In this document: positions 29,301-37,300 of the stretch, in pieces
How positions within the stretch are numbered: the stretch's first letter is position 1
How the letters are laid out: each line of letters starts with the position of its first letter
NCBI RefSeq assembly: GCF_023343835.1
Contig: NC_064437.1
Span: 22,419,001-22,483,000, forward strand
Direction: 5' to 3'
DNA: 64,000 nucleotides
Origin: Lagopus muta
Lineage: Eukaryota > Chordata > Aves > Galliformes > Phasianidae
Translations under genes and position numbers: made by a program
The notes under the pieces: model-generated
Databases searched by the model: none
What the model saw: only the letters and a program-made list of their open reading frames with translations
What the model was told of the DNA's origin: nothing

Positions 29301-32300
29301 TCTCCAGTGCCTTTTCTCGTTGTACCTGTATGGGAACCGTTGAGTCATGGCCTGAAGTAATCTTTTTTTAATTTGTTTTTTTCCTAGGTTCATGCAATCA
29401 AGATGACTGGATAAGTGCTGTGAGACCTGTCATAGAGAAACGGATACAAAAGTAAATGATTGTGATGCTTTTAAAATAGAACTCATTACGTAGATATATC
29501 TACGTATGTAAAAAGAAAAAAAAACAACAGTTATTTATTCTTGATTTCCTTCAGTTAAAGGCTTTCAACTGAATTTCTAAGGAGTGAAGCTTGTGCATCC
29601 CTTTATGTGTATATCAGTGTGTGACTTCAGAATTGCCCAGCATGAGCCAAATATGATGAATAGCTAAGTCTCAGATATGCTGTGCTCCAGTGTGGTTAGT
29701 CAAAGTAGGTATGTGTAGTGAAGAGAGATGCTGCTAGTACTTTGAAAAAAGAGCAAGATTTAATGTGTTAGGTGGCTGTGGGTCTCTGCAAGTGAAAACT
29801 CATGTCCGTTACCATTGATAATGTTTGGGTGTGCACTTATAATTGAAAACGCCAGCTGATAAATACATCTGTATAGCTGGTATTTATAGAAAATTAACCT
29901 TAGGTATGTGGCTTGGTGTAGAAATTTCATCTAGAAGAATTAATCTGGAGTTTCTTCAGCTTCACAGCTCTTACTCCAAGGTGCAGCAGCACTGCAGTTG
30001 TTAGAGTCGATTTTACACAGTTTTTAGGAAGTTACTTTTGAAGTCATCTACTTTAAGTCTTTCATTTGATACGACAAACCTAACTGCCAACTCACATTTT
30101 CAGGATTTATGCTCTTAAAGGGCTGCTAGTCTTACTGCTGAATATGTTTTTCATATCCTGTGAGTAAGTCTCCAACACTTTATAGCCAGTAACAATACTG
30201 AGTGTGTACGAGTATTGCATGCAGTATTCTTGTGCGGTTTTTCTTGTCAGCCATGCCCTTTTGGGTTTTGTTGTCATGGTGCTTTTGTGTTGTTGTTTGC
30301 CTTGCTTTTCCCCTTTGGAATATAGCTTCAAATACTTATTTTTTTGTGGTAGCATACAGGAATAGTAGTATCTTGGGAGAAGAGATTATTAGAAGTTACA
30401 GTTTGGGAAGTGCTAACCTGAGATTTTTATTTCATGACAGAATTGGTCTGCAGCACAACTTGATTTAATACAACTCTGTGTGTTTCCCCTGATGCTCCAA
30501 AAATGTATTCCCTTACAGTGGAAGGAAATCCTGAAGAAGACTTCTGAGTTTTTTGTGTAAAACACTGATTTTGAAAGCTTTTTTTTCCTTCTTGTTCTTC
30601 TTACAGATACAGCGAAGGTGAGATAAGGTTTAATTTGATGGCTATTGTATCTGACAGAAAGATGATATATGAACAGAGAATTGCAGAATTACAGCGACAA
30701 CTTGCAGAGGTAAGTCATGGTGTTTAAATTACTGGATTGGATCTGTGAGAACAGTTCCGTGTCTTTATTATTCACCAACTTTGTTCCTTGCTTCAAATGA
30801 AGCATCGACTAAAAGGAGGAAGGATGGATGATTACATCTGTCCAGTGCAGTGCCACATGGAGATAGGTGTTGCAGACCTAGTTAGCTTTCTGAGCACTGA
30901 GTACAGGGCAGACACATCATTGTGTCTGTCTGTCCTGGCTAATATGCTGTTGCAATGGAACTATATTTTTCCAAATTAATAAAGCTAATCCACATAATCA
31001 ACTGCAGAAATTTCATAAATAAGCAAAATTGATTTTCTTCTGCTGTAATTGGAATATTCAAACAGCAAGACTTTTTTTCTTTGTTTAAATAAGAAGAGTG
31101 CATTAACTTCACTTTTTCTGTTTTGTGCAAGGAGGAACCTATGGATACAGATCAAAGTAGTAACATGTTAAGTTCTATACAGTCAGAAGTTGCAAAATAT
31201 CAGATGTTAATTGAAGAAGAAAACCAAAAACTAAAAAGATACAAGGTATGTTGCCTTTGCTTTTTTGATCCAAATGTGGACACATGGCAAGGAAAAGCCA
31301 GCTGTTATGTCTGTGGGAGGCTGTTGAAATTAATCTGTAGGAATTTGGGTATTAGAAATCTAACCTGTTACAGCTTTTGATGTAAGGACCCTTGCCATTC
31401 CTGAATTTCATGTGAAATTTCATGTGTTAATCTTAGTTTTCTGCTGAGCTTTCGTACAAGCTTTTCCAGCTATCATTGTAATTAACATTCATTATTTATT
31501 AAGCCAAGTCAGGAAGTCTTTGGACTTCGTGTATAGAGTCCTTCTGTGTTTGCCCATACATCAACTAATCTGACACATAGATATTGTGTTCAGTGAAGAT
31601 GTTCTCGTAGGATGTTTTAATTGTTTTTTTTGTTACAGTTCACCTGCTATCTTTTTCTTAAGCAAGTAGCAGTGTAGGAACAACTGATGTGGTTTTCATT
31701 ATCCTGAATAAGTATTTTATTCAAGTGTACTGAAAGTATGTCATCTTTTAAGAGGGCATATTACATTAATGAAAATCAGATATGGGAAAGCTGCTCTGAA
31801 ATCATCCCTTGTAACTTTCTGATGATTCTGTAATACTTCTCAAGGAATGTTTTGAGAAGAAATAAAGTTTAGAAGCAGGATAACCAATTGGGTTTTTTTT
31901 CCCTTTTTTAGTAAATGATAATTCCCTATTTATCTCTACTGTACTTGTGCTAATTTCCTTTTCAGTGTTGTAAAGTGTTGTGGCTGCCTGTTCTGGAGTA
32001 GTGTTGCTGCATTATGTTCCATAGCATCCAGAAACTATACTGAAGTAATCAGAAATGTATGCACTTCATGAAGCATGAGAATAGGGAGGCCAAAAAATGC
32101 TTAAACTTCATAATTGTATTTTGAAATATTATGGAAACTACATAGAAGTCAACTTCTTTCTTCAAGTTATCCACTTGGGGTCCTTAAGGAGAGTTTGTGC
32201 CTTATACACTAAGTTCATATGACCTTCATTTTTTCACTGTGTGCTCAAAAATTTGACATGGACTTTATTTTTGAACTGGCTAAAATGTAATTAAAAAAAA

Positions 32301-34216
32301 AACTCCAATGGAGTCTTCAGAAGAAAAGAGAAAATCCACTTTTAGTGATATAATAATTTTGTTAATTTATCTTTATCTTAGTTTTATCTTTTGTTAATTT
32401 ATCTTTATCTGAATTTTATCTTTTGTGAATTGTCTTTAGATTGAAAACATTAGAAGAAAACATAACTACCTGCCCTTCATCATGGAATTATTAAAGACTC
32501 TAGCAGAACATCAACAGTTAATACCATTAGTAGAAAAAGTGAGTATTTCTTGCCTGAATTAGAAGTACTATAACTATATTACTATAACTTTTCATACATT
32601 CTACTTGAAAATGCGATCTATTATACAGGCATGGATTTTTTTTTTTTTTTTAATTAAAATTGGTTTGGCTGGATGGGGCTGTGAGCAACCTAGCCTATAG
32701 GCAGGAGTGCTTTCCACTGGCAGGGAGTTGGGACCAGATGATGTTAAATGTCCCTCCTGACCTGAATCATTCTGTGGTCTTGACAAACCCTATTTAAATG
32801 TCTGAGTCCCCATATCTGTGTACAAGACTTCCTTTTGCCAACCTGGGATCTGTTATGACTGCTCTATTGATGTATTTCAATATCAACACTAGGTGGCAAC
32901 CTGTGCACAGAGTTCTGGTAATTTAGAGGGCTTGAAATTTTCTCTTCGTTGTCCTGATGTAGATTCACTGCTTCAGTTGCTTTCTCCTTTGTACAGTATG
33001 TAGGTATTAATGTTGATTTGCTATTAGGATTTAAGCATCTTCATTGAAGTTTGTCTGTCACCTTGGCAAGGTCATTAAACGTTATATATGGCTTTTTAAG
33101 TACTTGGCCTGAATTATAATGAGATCGTAGGACCAGCTTGCTTATCTACTTGTGCAGTAGATAATATTCCTAATTTTGAACTCTAATTGAAGAAGGTCTG
33201 AATGTCACTCTGCTGGGGGGAAAAATGCTAAATACAAGGGCTTCTCTGAGAGTAATGTCTTCTGTTTTATTATGTTGGCCCGTGACATTGGAGGCAGATT
33301 TGGAGGTGTGGCAGTACAGGCTAAACCTTCTTGCCAGTATTCCATTACGTGTTGTTGCCACATGACAGATGGCAGCAGAGGGGCAGTCTGACAGAATGAT
33401 GTCTGACATGGCAGTGTGTACAAAGCAAAGGTGTGTCATTGAATTCCTCCAGGCAGAAAATATTGTACCCATTGACATTCACCAGTGCTTGTGAACACTT
33501 ACGAAGACCAAACAGTGGATATGAGCACAGTGAGGCAGTAGGTGGTATGTTTCAGTAGTGGCAACAGCAGGTCGCCTTTGCTGCTGCAGGTTTTTACAAG
33601 CTCTGGTGAAAATGCATAGCTAATGGTGGTGGCTGTATTGAAAAAGAGCATTTTAAAGCTGAGAATTTGCTCTATCTAATAACGTTATTGTGGTCTTTTT
33701 ATGGGAATAAATAGGAGGTATTACTTTCAGAACAACCTGTGCATTATGTGATGTGTACATTCATTTACTTGAGCTTTGAGGAGTACTTTTGTAGATTAGT
33801 AGTTTACTGTAACATAGTAACTGGGGGTTTAAAACGAATGCTTTATTTTGTGTGTTACATTCCTTATCAATTCGTAGAATCGCTCAGGTTGGAAAAGACC
33901 CTAAAGATCATCGAGTCCAACCATGAAATTGATACAGGTTATAAGTAATCTGCAAAAATCTTTGCTAGGAACTATTCTTTTTTCTACCCTATTTATGAAA
34001 TAATAGTAAAGCTACAGTACAATACTTATCAAGTGTCTGAGTTGACATGTAATTTGTTTCCTTCTGCAGTGTTCTGTGTAGAAGGCTCAATGTTATGAGC
34101 AGTCAGTCAAATGGACAAAAGGTAGATCTTGGTATCATCTGAGTTTAACAGTATATCCCTTTGCTTTCTAGGCTAAAGAAAAACAGAACGCCAAGAAAGC
34201 TCAGGAGGCCAAGTGA
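17250..34216 (+). CDS. UCHL5: UCHL5 (UCH37), ubiquitin carboxyl-terminal hydrolase isozyme L5, eleven exons, 331 aa
   Basis: UCHL5 is a cysteine deubiquitinase of the UCH (peptidase C12) family. Family knowledge: it is recruited to the 19S proteasome by ADRM1/RPN13, where it trims ubiquitin chains, and in the nucleus it is held inactive by NFRKB in INO80. Exons: 17250-17331, 18541-18604, 19313-19418, 28096-28221, 28306-28367, 28466-28596, 29388-29451, 30607-30709, 31132-31245, 32440-32538 and 34172-34216. Every junction is GT-AG and frame is kept. The product is 331 aa against 329 in human, with the two extra residues near the N-terminus. The catalytic domain is about residues 5-228, with oxyanion Gln84, nucleophile Cys90 (NNACATQ), His166 and Asp181. 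The C-terminal ULD domain runs to a [10 protein letters not shown] tail that binds RPN13. The start has a GCCGCCATGG context. It is divergent from RO60. Confidence 0.98.
17332..18540 (+). other. UCHL5 intron 1
   Basis: Intron of 1,209 bases. Its 5' part is the tail of the CpG island. It contains a run of 12 G at 17678-17689 and a plus-strand CR1 tail at 18155-18476, which ends about 65 bases before exon 2. The pyrimidine tract of the acceptor is a TG repeat. Confidence 0.85.
18155..18476 (+). mobile_element. CR1 LINE 3'-end fragment
   Basis: Forward CR1 tail, one of the longer ones in the window. It includes the TTAGGAGGAAGTTTTTCACA block, GGTGGTGATGCACTGGAATA, CTGGATGTGGCTCTGGGCAG and a terminal CCATTCTATGATT unit followed by a T run. 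Sense to UCHL5. Confidence 0.9.
18541..18604 (+). CDS. UCHL5: UCHL5 exon 2 (residues 28-49)
   Basis: Completes Gly28, encodes [20 protein letters not shown] and ends with two bases of Lys49. The acceptor is TGTGTGTGTGCAG and the donor GTAAGG. Confidence 0.96.
18605..19312 (+). other. UCHL5 intron 2
   Basis: Intron of 708 bases, AT-rich, no recognised element. Confidence 0.8.
19313..19418 (+). CDS. UCHL5: UCHL5 exon 3 (residues 49-84, oxyanion glutamine)
   Basis: Encodes [20 protein letters not shown] through DTIFFAKQ. The last residue, Gln84, is the oxyanion-hole glutamine conserved in the UCH family (Gln82 in human UCHL5). The donor is GTACGG. Confidence 0.96.
19663..19696. repeat. Two-copy 18-base tandem repeat
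   Basis: The unit CTGTCCTATAAGAAGTAA at 19663-19680 is followed at once by a second copy, whose first 16 bases are identical. Confidence 0.85.
19958..20392 (-). pseudogene. Retroviral integrase catalytic core, remnant
   Basis: A 144-residue open stretch with the integrase D,D(35)E triad in place: Asp34 in YVDTASG, Asp73 in [10 protein letters not shown] and Glu109 in LIEGYN, with exactly 35 residues between the last two. It ends at a TGA near 19957, after which the same frame still resembles pol for about ten codons. The zinc-binding N-terminal domain is missing because the upstream part has been deleted. Confidence 0.85.
20393..20516 (-). pseudogene. Gag-like N-terminal fragment joined to integrase by a deletion
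   Basis: An ATG at 20516, about 40 bases after the LTR edge, opens a frame that starts [15 protein letters not shown] and runs to about 20393, where the integrase similarity begins in another frame. Its position just after the LTR suggests the start of gag. The rest of gag, protease and reverse transcriptase is absent. Family identity is inference. Confidence 0.5.
20539..20556 (-). other. Primer-binding-site-like sequence
   Basis: Directly after the LTR terminus, the minus strand reads TTGGCGAGCCAGGCAGGC. It begins with the TGG expected opposite a tRNA CCA end, one or two bases after the LTR's CA. I could not match it to a specific tRNA. Confidence 0.45.
20558..20898 (-). repeat. Retroviral LTR, 341 bp
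   Basis: On the minus strand it starts TGTATGGG at 20898 and ends TATACA at 20558, giving short terminal inverted TGTAT/ATACA ends. Outside the 5' edge lies a purine tract, and outside the 3' edge a TGG-starting sequence. It contains the palindrome at 20770-20802 and a 25-base direct repeat (20566-20590 and 20611-20635, differing at one base). Confidence 0.85.
20770..20802. repeat. 13-base perfect inverted repeat in the LTR
   Basis: Arms CTTAAATAGGTCC (20770-20782) and GGACCTATTTAAG (20790-20802) flank a 7-base spacer. Each arm holds a TTAAATA box, so a TATA-like element is presented on both strands. Confidence 0.9.
20899..20910 (-). other. Polypurine tract
   Basis: The minus strand reads GAAGGGGTGGAG immediately before the LTR's TG edge. 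This is the position and composition of the plus-strand primer site of retroviruses, and marks the adjacent LTR as a 3' LTR for the sequence to its right. Confidence 0.75.
21232..21681 (-). pseudogene. Retroviral pol C-terminal fragment
   Basis: A 149-codon open stretch ending at a stop next to 21232, about 320 bases before the polypurine tract. It includes [20 protein letters not shown] and a closing [10 protein letters not shown], which resemble the region after the integrase core in class III-like pol genes (integrase C-terminus and possibly a dUTPase-like relic). Domain assignment is tentative. Confidence 0.55.
24613..24668. repeat. Interrupted AT microsatellite
   Basis: Three TA runs are separated by two copies of an AATGATGAA spacer, so the whole is a compound AT-run-plus-spacer repeat. 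Confidence 0.9.
25594..25680 (-). mobile_element. Degraded CR1 tail
   Basis: Reverse orientation: CACAGAACTGCAGGGGTCGG, AATGGACCTCAAGAGATCAA and GTCCTTCCCCCCAGAAG match the CR1 3' end with substitutions. Confidence 0.75.
28096..28221 (+). CDS. UCHL5: UCHL5 exon 4 (residues 85-126, catalytic cysteine)
   Basis: Phase-0 exon, [18 protein letters not shown] through SQSFDAA. Cys90 in NNACATQ is the nucleophile (Cys88 in human). The acceptor is TTTTTCCAG and the donor GTGAGT. Confidence 0.97.
28306..28367 (+). CDS. UCHL5: UCHL5 exon 5 (residues 127-147)
   Basis: Encodes [20 protein letters not shown] and two bases of Arg147. Flanked by very short introns of 84 and 98 bases. It leads into the active-site crossover loop. 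Confidence 0.96.
28466..28596 (+). CDS. UCHL5: UCHL5 exon 6 (residues 147-191, catalytic His and Asp)
   Basis: Begins with the last base of Arg147 and encodes [20 protein letters not shown] through REGPIDL. His166 (DAFHF) and Asp181 (YELDG) complete the catalytic triad with Cys90. The [16 protein letters not shown] segment is the crossover loop that gates the active site. The donor is GTAGTA. Confidence 0.97.
28597..29387 (+). other. UCHL5 intron 6
   Basis: Intron of 791 bases; no recognised element. Confidence 0.8.
29388..29451 (+). CDS. UCHL5: UCHL5 exon 7 (residues 191-212)
   Basis: Completes Gly191, encodes [20 protein letters not shown] and ends with two bases of Lys212. It holds the last helix region of the UCH fold. 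The donor is GTAAAT. Confidence 0.96.
29452..30606 (+). other. UCHL5 intron 7
   Basis: Intron of 1,155 bases. A 20-base perfect palindrome lies 36 bases after the donor (29487-29506). No transposon recognised. Confidence 0.8.
30607..30709 (+). CDS. UCHL5: UCHL5 exon 8 (residues 212-246)
   Basis: Completes Lys212 and encodes [20 protein letters not shown] and on to LQRQLAE. It ends the catalytic domain and begins the helical ULD. The donor is GTAAGT. Confidence 0.96.
30710..31131 (+). other. UCHL5 intron 8
   Basis: Intron of 422 bases with nothing recognised. Confidence 0.8.
31132..31245 (+). CDS. UCHL5: UCHL5 exon 9 (residues 247-284)
   Basis: Phase-0 exon, [20 protein letters not shown] through NQKLKRYK. 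It has an acidic linker then a charged helix of the ULD. The donor is GTATGT. Confidence 0.96.
31246..32439 (+). other. UCHL5 intron 9, ending in a tandem duplication
   Basis: Intron of 1,194 bases. The last 79 bases are two full copies and one partial copy of a 32-base unit (see 32361-32439). Otherwise no recognised element. Confidence 0.85.
32361..32439 (+). repeat. 32-base tandem duplication at the exon 10 acceptor
   Basis: Copy 1 (32361-32392) and copy 2 (32393-32424) differ at only two positions. A degenerate partial third copy (32425-32439) ends in the TAG acceptor of exon 10. One difference turns the CTTAG of copy 1 into CTGAA in copy 2, removing an AG that would otherwise lie close to the true acceptor. 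Confidence 0.9.
32440..32538 (+). CDS. UCHL5: UCHL5 exon 10 (residues 285-317)
   Basis: Phase-0 exon, [20 protein letters not shown] through PLVEK. It forms the core of the ULD that docks onto RPN13/ADRM1 or NFRKB. The donor is GTGAGT. Confidence 0.97.
32655..32790 (+). mobile_element. CR1 tail, forward
   Basis: GGTTTGGCTGGATGGGGCTG, GGGAGTTGGGACCAGATGAT, GTCCCTCCTGACCTGAATCA and TTCTGTGGTCT match the CR1 3' end. A long T run just before it (from 32637) is unrelated simple sequence. Confidence 0.75.
33233..33744 (+). mobile_element. Mariner (Galluhop-type) DNA transposon, internally deleted
   Basis: The right end GGAGGTATTACTTTCAGAAC and the left end TTCTCTGAGAGTAATGTCTT are diverged inverted copies of a mariner terminal repeat. 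Between them, a transposase relic reads [20 protein letters not shown] before a stop. The 3' coding part is deleted, leaving GCATAGCTAATGGTGGTGGC and the right terminal region. About 510 bases remain of what is normally about 1.2 kb. TA dinucleotides flank both ends as expected. Family assignment rests on recall, not a search. Confidence 0.75.
33868..33925 (-). mobile_element. Short CR1 tail, reverse
   Basis: TAGAATCGCTCAGGTTGGAA, AAGACCCTAAAGATCATCGA and GTCCAACCATG are the CR1 3' end in reverse orientation. Confidence 0.75.
34172..34216 (+). CDS. UCHL5: UCHL5 exon 11 (residues 318-331) and stop
   Basis: Encodes [14 protein letters not shown] then TGA at 34214-34216. This basic tail is the part of UCH37 that binds the RPN13 DEUBAD domain in known structures. 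The acceptor is TTTGCTTTCTAG. Confidence 0.96.
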   Translation, partial: AKEKQNAKKAQEAK

Positions 34217-34300
34217 AGATGGCCTTGCAAAATACATACGACTATGTGCTTCTGAAACTATTTTCATGACAACAAATAAAACTTTTCATAAATGTTAAAT
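34217..34300 (+). terminator. UCHL5: UCHL5 3' UTR and poly(A) signal
   Basis: A canonical AATAAA lies at 34275-34280, about 60 bases after the stop, giving a very short 3' UTR with cleavage likely near 34295-34300. More distal signals may also be used. Confidence 0.75.
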
Positions 34301-37300
34301 TTTGTCCATCGCACGTTTGACAATTGTAACAGTTTGTCTTATGCTGTATGCACGGGTCTAGTTTTTTTTTGCTTCCCTTGCATCTTGTGCATGTAGTACT
34401 ACTAAGTAATGGTTAGGTTCTACTGGTCAAATTCCTTATTTAAGTCTGATTTCTGAATGTTTGGAAAGTGGGCTTAAACATGTGCAAGGAAAATGTACCC
34501 GTTTTGTCCCACGTGAGTATATGGTAATGATGCAAATGCTGGAATTTAAGTCTAAGCATGAGCTTTCTTTGCTCATCCCTACTAACAGTTGTTCTGAGCT
34601 CATCCTCGTTATCCAATTGTTCAGTGACATGCCCTGTGTCTTTGTTTTTTGAAGTCCATGTCTAATTTTTTACAAAGTTGAAAACTACAAATTTAGCAGT
34701 AGAAACATTTGCAAAGACCGATGTATAATCTCAGATCTGCATTGCTTTAGTAGAAAAGAAAATAAATATTCCCATTTTTATTTTGGCAAACTTTCTTCCT
34801 GTGGTATTTTTATTGTTGAATATGATAACTAAGATGTATTGGAGGTTGCCAGCCTTGCGACTGAGTATCTGCATTGAAGTTTTGTTTGCTGTTGTTTTGG
34901 GTGTTAGCATTGGATATAATCTTGTATGTTGTTTCTTCAAAACAGTACTTTTTAATTGACCATAGGAGGTAAAAGGAAATAATTGTCAGAGCAAATGCTA
35001 TAGTGTAAGAAAAAACATGTAATAAGGTTCTTGTTCATAACATTGGAGTGGAAGATACTTGACCTGTTTTCCATGGACCAGAGGGAGCGTAAAGGCTTCT
35101 GCTTTCTTAGCACTACCCAGTTTCCACTAAGAACAGGCAAACTGTTTTGGTAAAGATAGCAACAGGTTGTTGTGACAATGCGTAAGTCTGAAATTACTTA
35201 AGCAAAATTAGCGTATAGTGTATGTAAATTCATTTGGGAGACCTCCAGTATTCTTCCAAAGGGCTTGAACAAGAAATAGGGGAAAATAAGTAAAAGGCCT
35301 CCGATTGTATGTTTGGAAGACACTTAAAACCAGTGAAAGGTGTTAGTTTTGATTTGTCTAAAGTTAGACTTCATTGAACTGTGAGGTCATTTGATCTTGT
35401 ATGAGAGTGTTCTCTAGAGAATTTCTAGAAAGCCCCATACAAAACAGATTTGATCAACTGACAAAATGCTGAAGGGGCGAAACAGAATTTTGGGGCTTTG
35501 TTCTACCATACCATGTGAAGCTACCTATTGCTACTTATAGAGTGGATCAAGGTTTGTGCTTTGATTAATTTCAAAGCCTGTGTGTTTTTCTGGAATGAAC
35601 ACACAGTGGGGAGTCAAAACTGAAATGTGACCACAGTGGTAGTGAACACCAAGTTTGATTTCTGTGAAGAATTCTGCTTCACTGTTATGTTGTTGTCCTT
35701 CAAAAGAGGTCAGCAGTCTCCTACTTGCTAAGATTCTAATAACCCACTGTCAAATTTCAGTGTGACGTCACTGTGCTTTGGCTGCCAGTGCTAAATTTAA
35801 TAATGTGGGATATTTCTTAATACCATGGTTTAGGTTTGTCTTTAATCCTCAACTTGCATTCTCCTCCACTTACTTTCTAGCGAGTGACATGGTGCAATGA
35901 TACAACTGCAGTGGGAGATATTTGTTAGCTAAGTTAATGAAAGTGGTAAAATAATTGAAGTTACAATTAAAAATGATACTTAATAGAGTAAGTACTGAAA
36001 ATTAGCCACTGCTAACATCACACCCTGGAAATCCATGTAATGGAAGCCCTATAGCCTTTCATTCAGTAGCAAAGAACATTGCATTGCCCTGAAATGTTTG
36101 GGATCTTCTAATCCTTATTAAGATGTTCAGTTACTGCTGTATTCTAAAAGTATTCATTCAGTGTATTCAGCTAACCCATCAACCAGACCCGAATCTTTCT
36201 TCCAAAATCCTGTTCTATTCACCGTGAAGTCAGATGTGCCAATGTACTGCTGTGCTCAGTTGTTGCTTTAGGGAAAAAGATCATTCCCACCACACTATTC
36301 CAAGTAAAATTTACTTTGGTTATAGGAAGATGAAGCGTTTAAGTTACCCCCAGGCAGAAGCAAAGTATTATAGGATGAGTTGGTTCCAGGTGGTTGTGGT
36401 ACTGGTGAACGGAGATTTTGAGGAAAAACAACAACAAAAAAGCCAACCAGATGTATAGTGTGTTTATGTGGCTAGAGCAGGTGTCTGTGCATGCCTGATT
36501 GCTGCATCTAAAATGTTGACAAATTATTCTTAGCTGACACCTTCATCTAATAATATAAATGAGCTTTTCTTTAAAATTCATGGCATCCTGTTTAATTAAA
36601 GGATATTGCAGAGAAAATGGTAATGTCACCCATGCGTATACATTGGTGTATTAGCTTCTTAAAGCAAATAGCAGATTGATTTATTCTGCTGCGGCTGTGG
36701 AGGCAGACAGTGTAGCATGTGGGGTCTCTGGGTGCTCTGGTATGGTTATCTAAAAGTGGTGTACTCAAGAATTCATGAACACAAGGTAAAATCATGTTTT
36801 ATTTAATTTCTTCTAGTGGCAATTCCACAGGTCTCATCTTGGGCCAGTAGCAAGGCTTTGAGAGTTGCATAAATGGAGAACATAAGCATTTATAAAGCCT
36901 TCCACTTAGGAAGAAGTGCATAGACGTGTATGCATGTATTTCAATCACGTGGGACCAACCTATGCAATTCTTTATCCCTAAGTAGCTTTCTCTGTTGTAT
37001 CTAATAACTGCAAGTATTGAAGTAAAACAGTTCAGCCAAGGAGTCTTTTTGTCTGCTCCAGATGGTCTCACTTCCCTCTATTAATAACATCGAATAGAGT
37101 TTATTATACTGAAGGCACTTTGCAAGTTTACAGTTGAATGTTTTGCAACGATAGGCAAGTATTTTCCATATTTTGTGCAGTGTTTACACTTTATTTACAT
37201 CCGTTGACTTTTTTAACTCTACAAATAGCGACTTGCTAGGACACATCTCTCATAGAAGCTAAGCAATCATCTACAGCTCTATCAGTACCTGATGTGTACA

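Larger units (their letters stand above)
32539..34171 (+). other. UCHL5 intron 10, with CR1 and mariner remnants
   Basis: Intron of 1,633 bases. It contains a plus-strand CR1 tail (32655-32790), a mariner remnant (33233-33744) and a short minus-strand CR1 tail (33868-33925). Confidence 0.85.
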
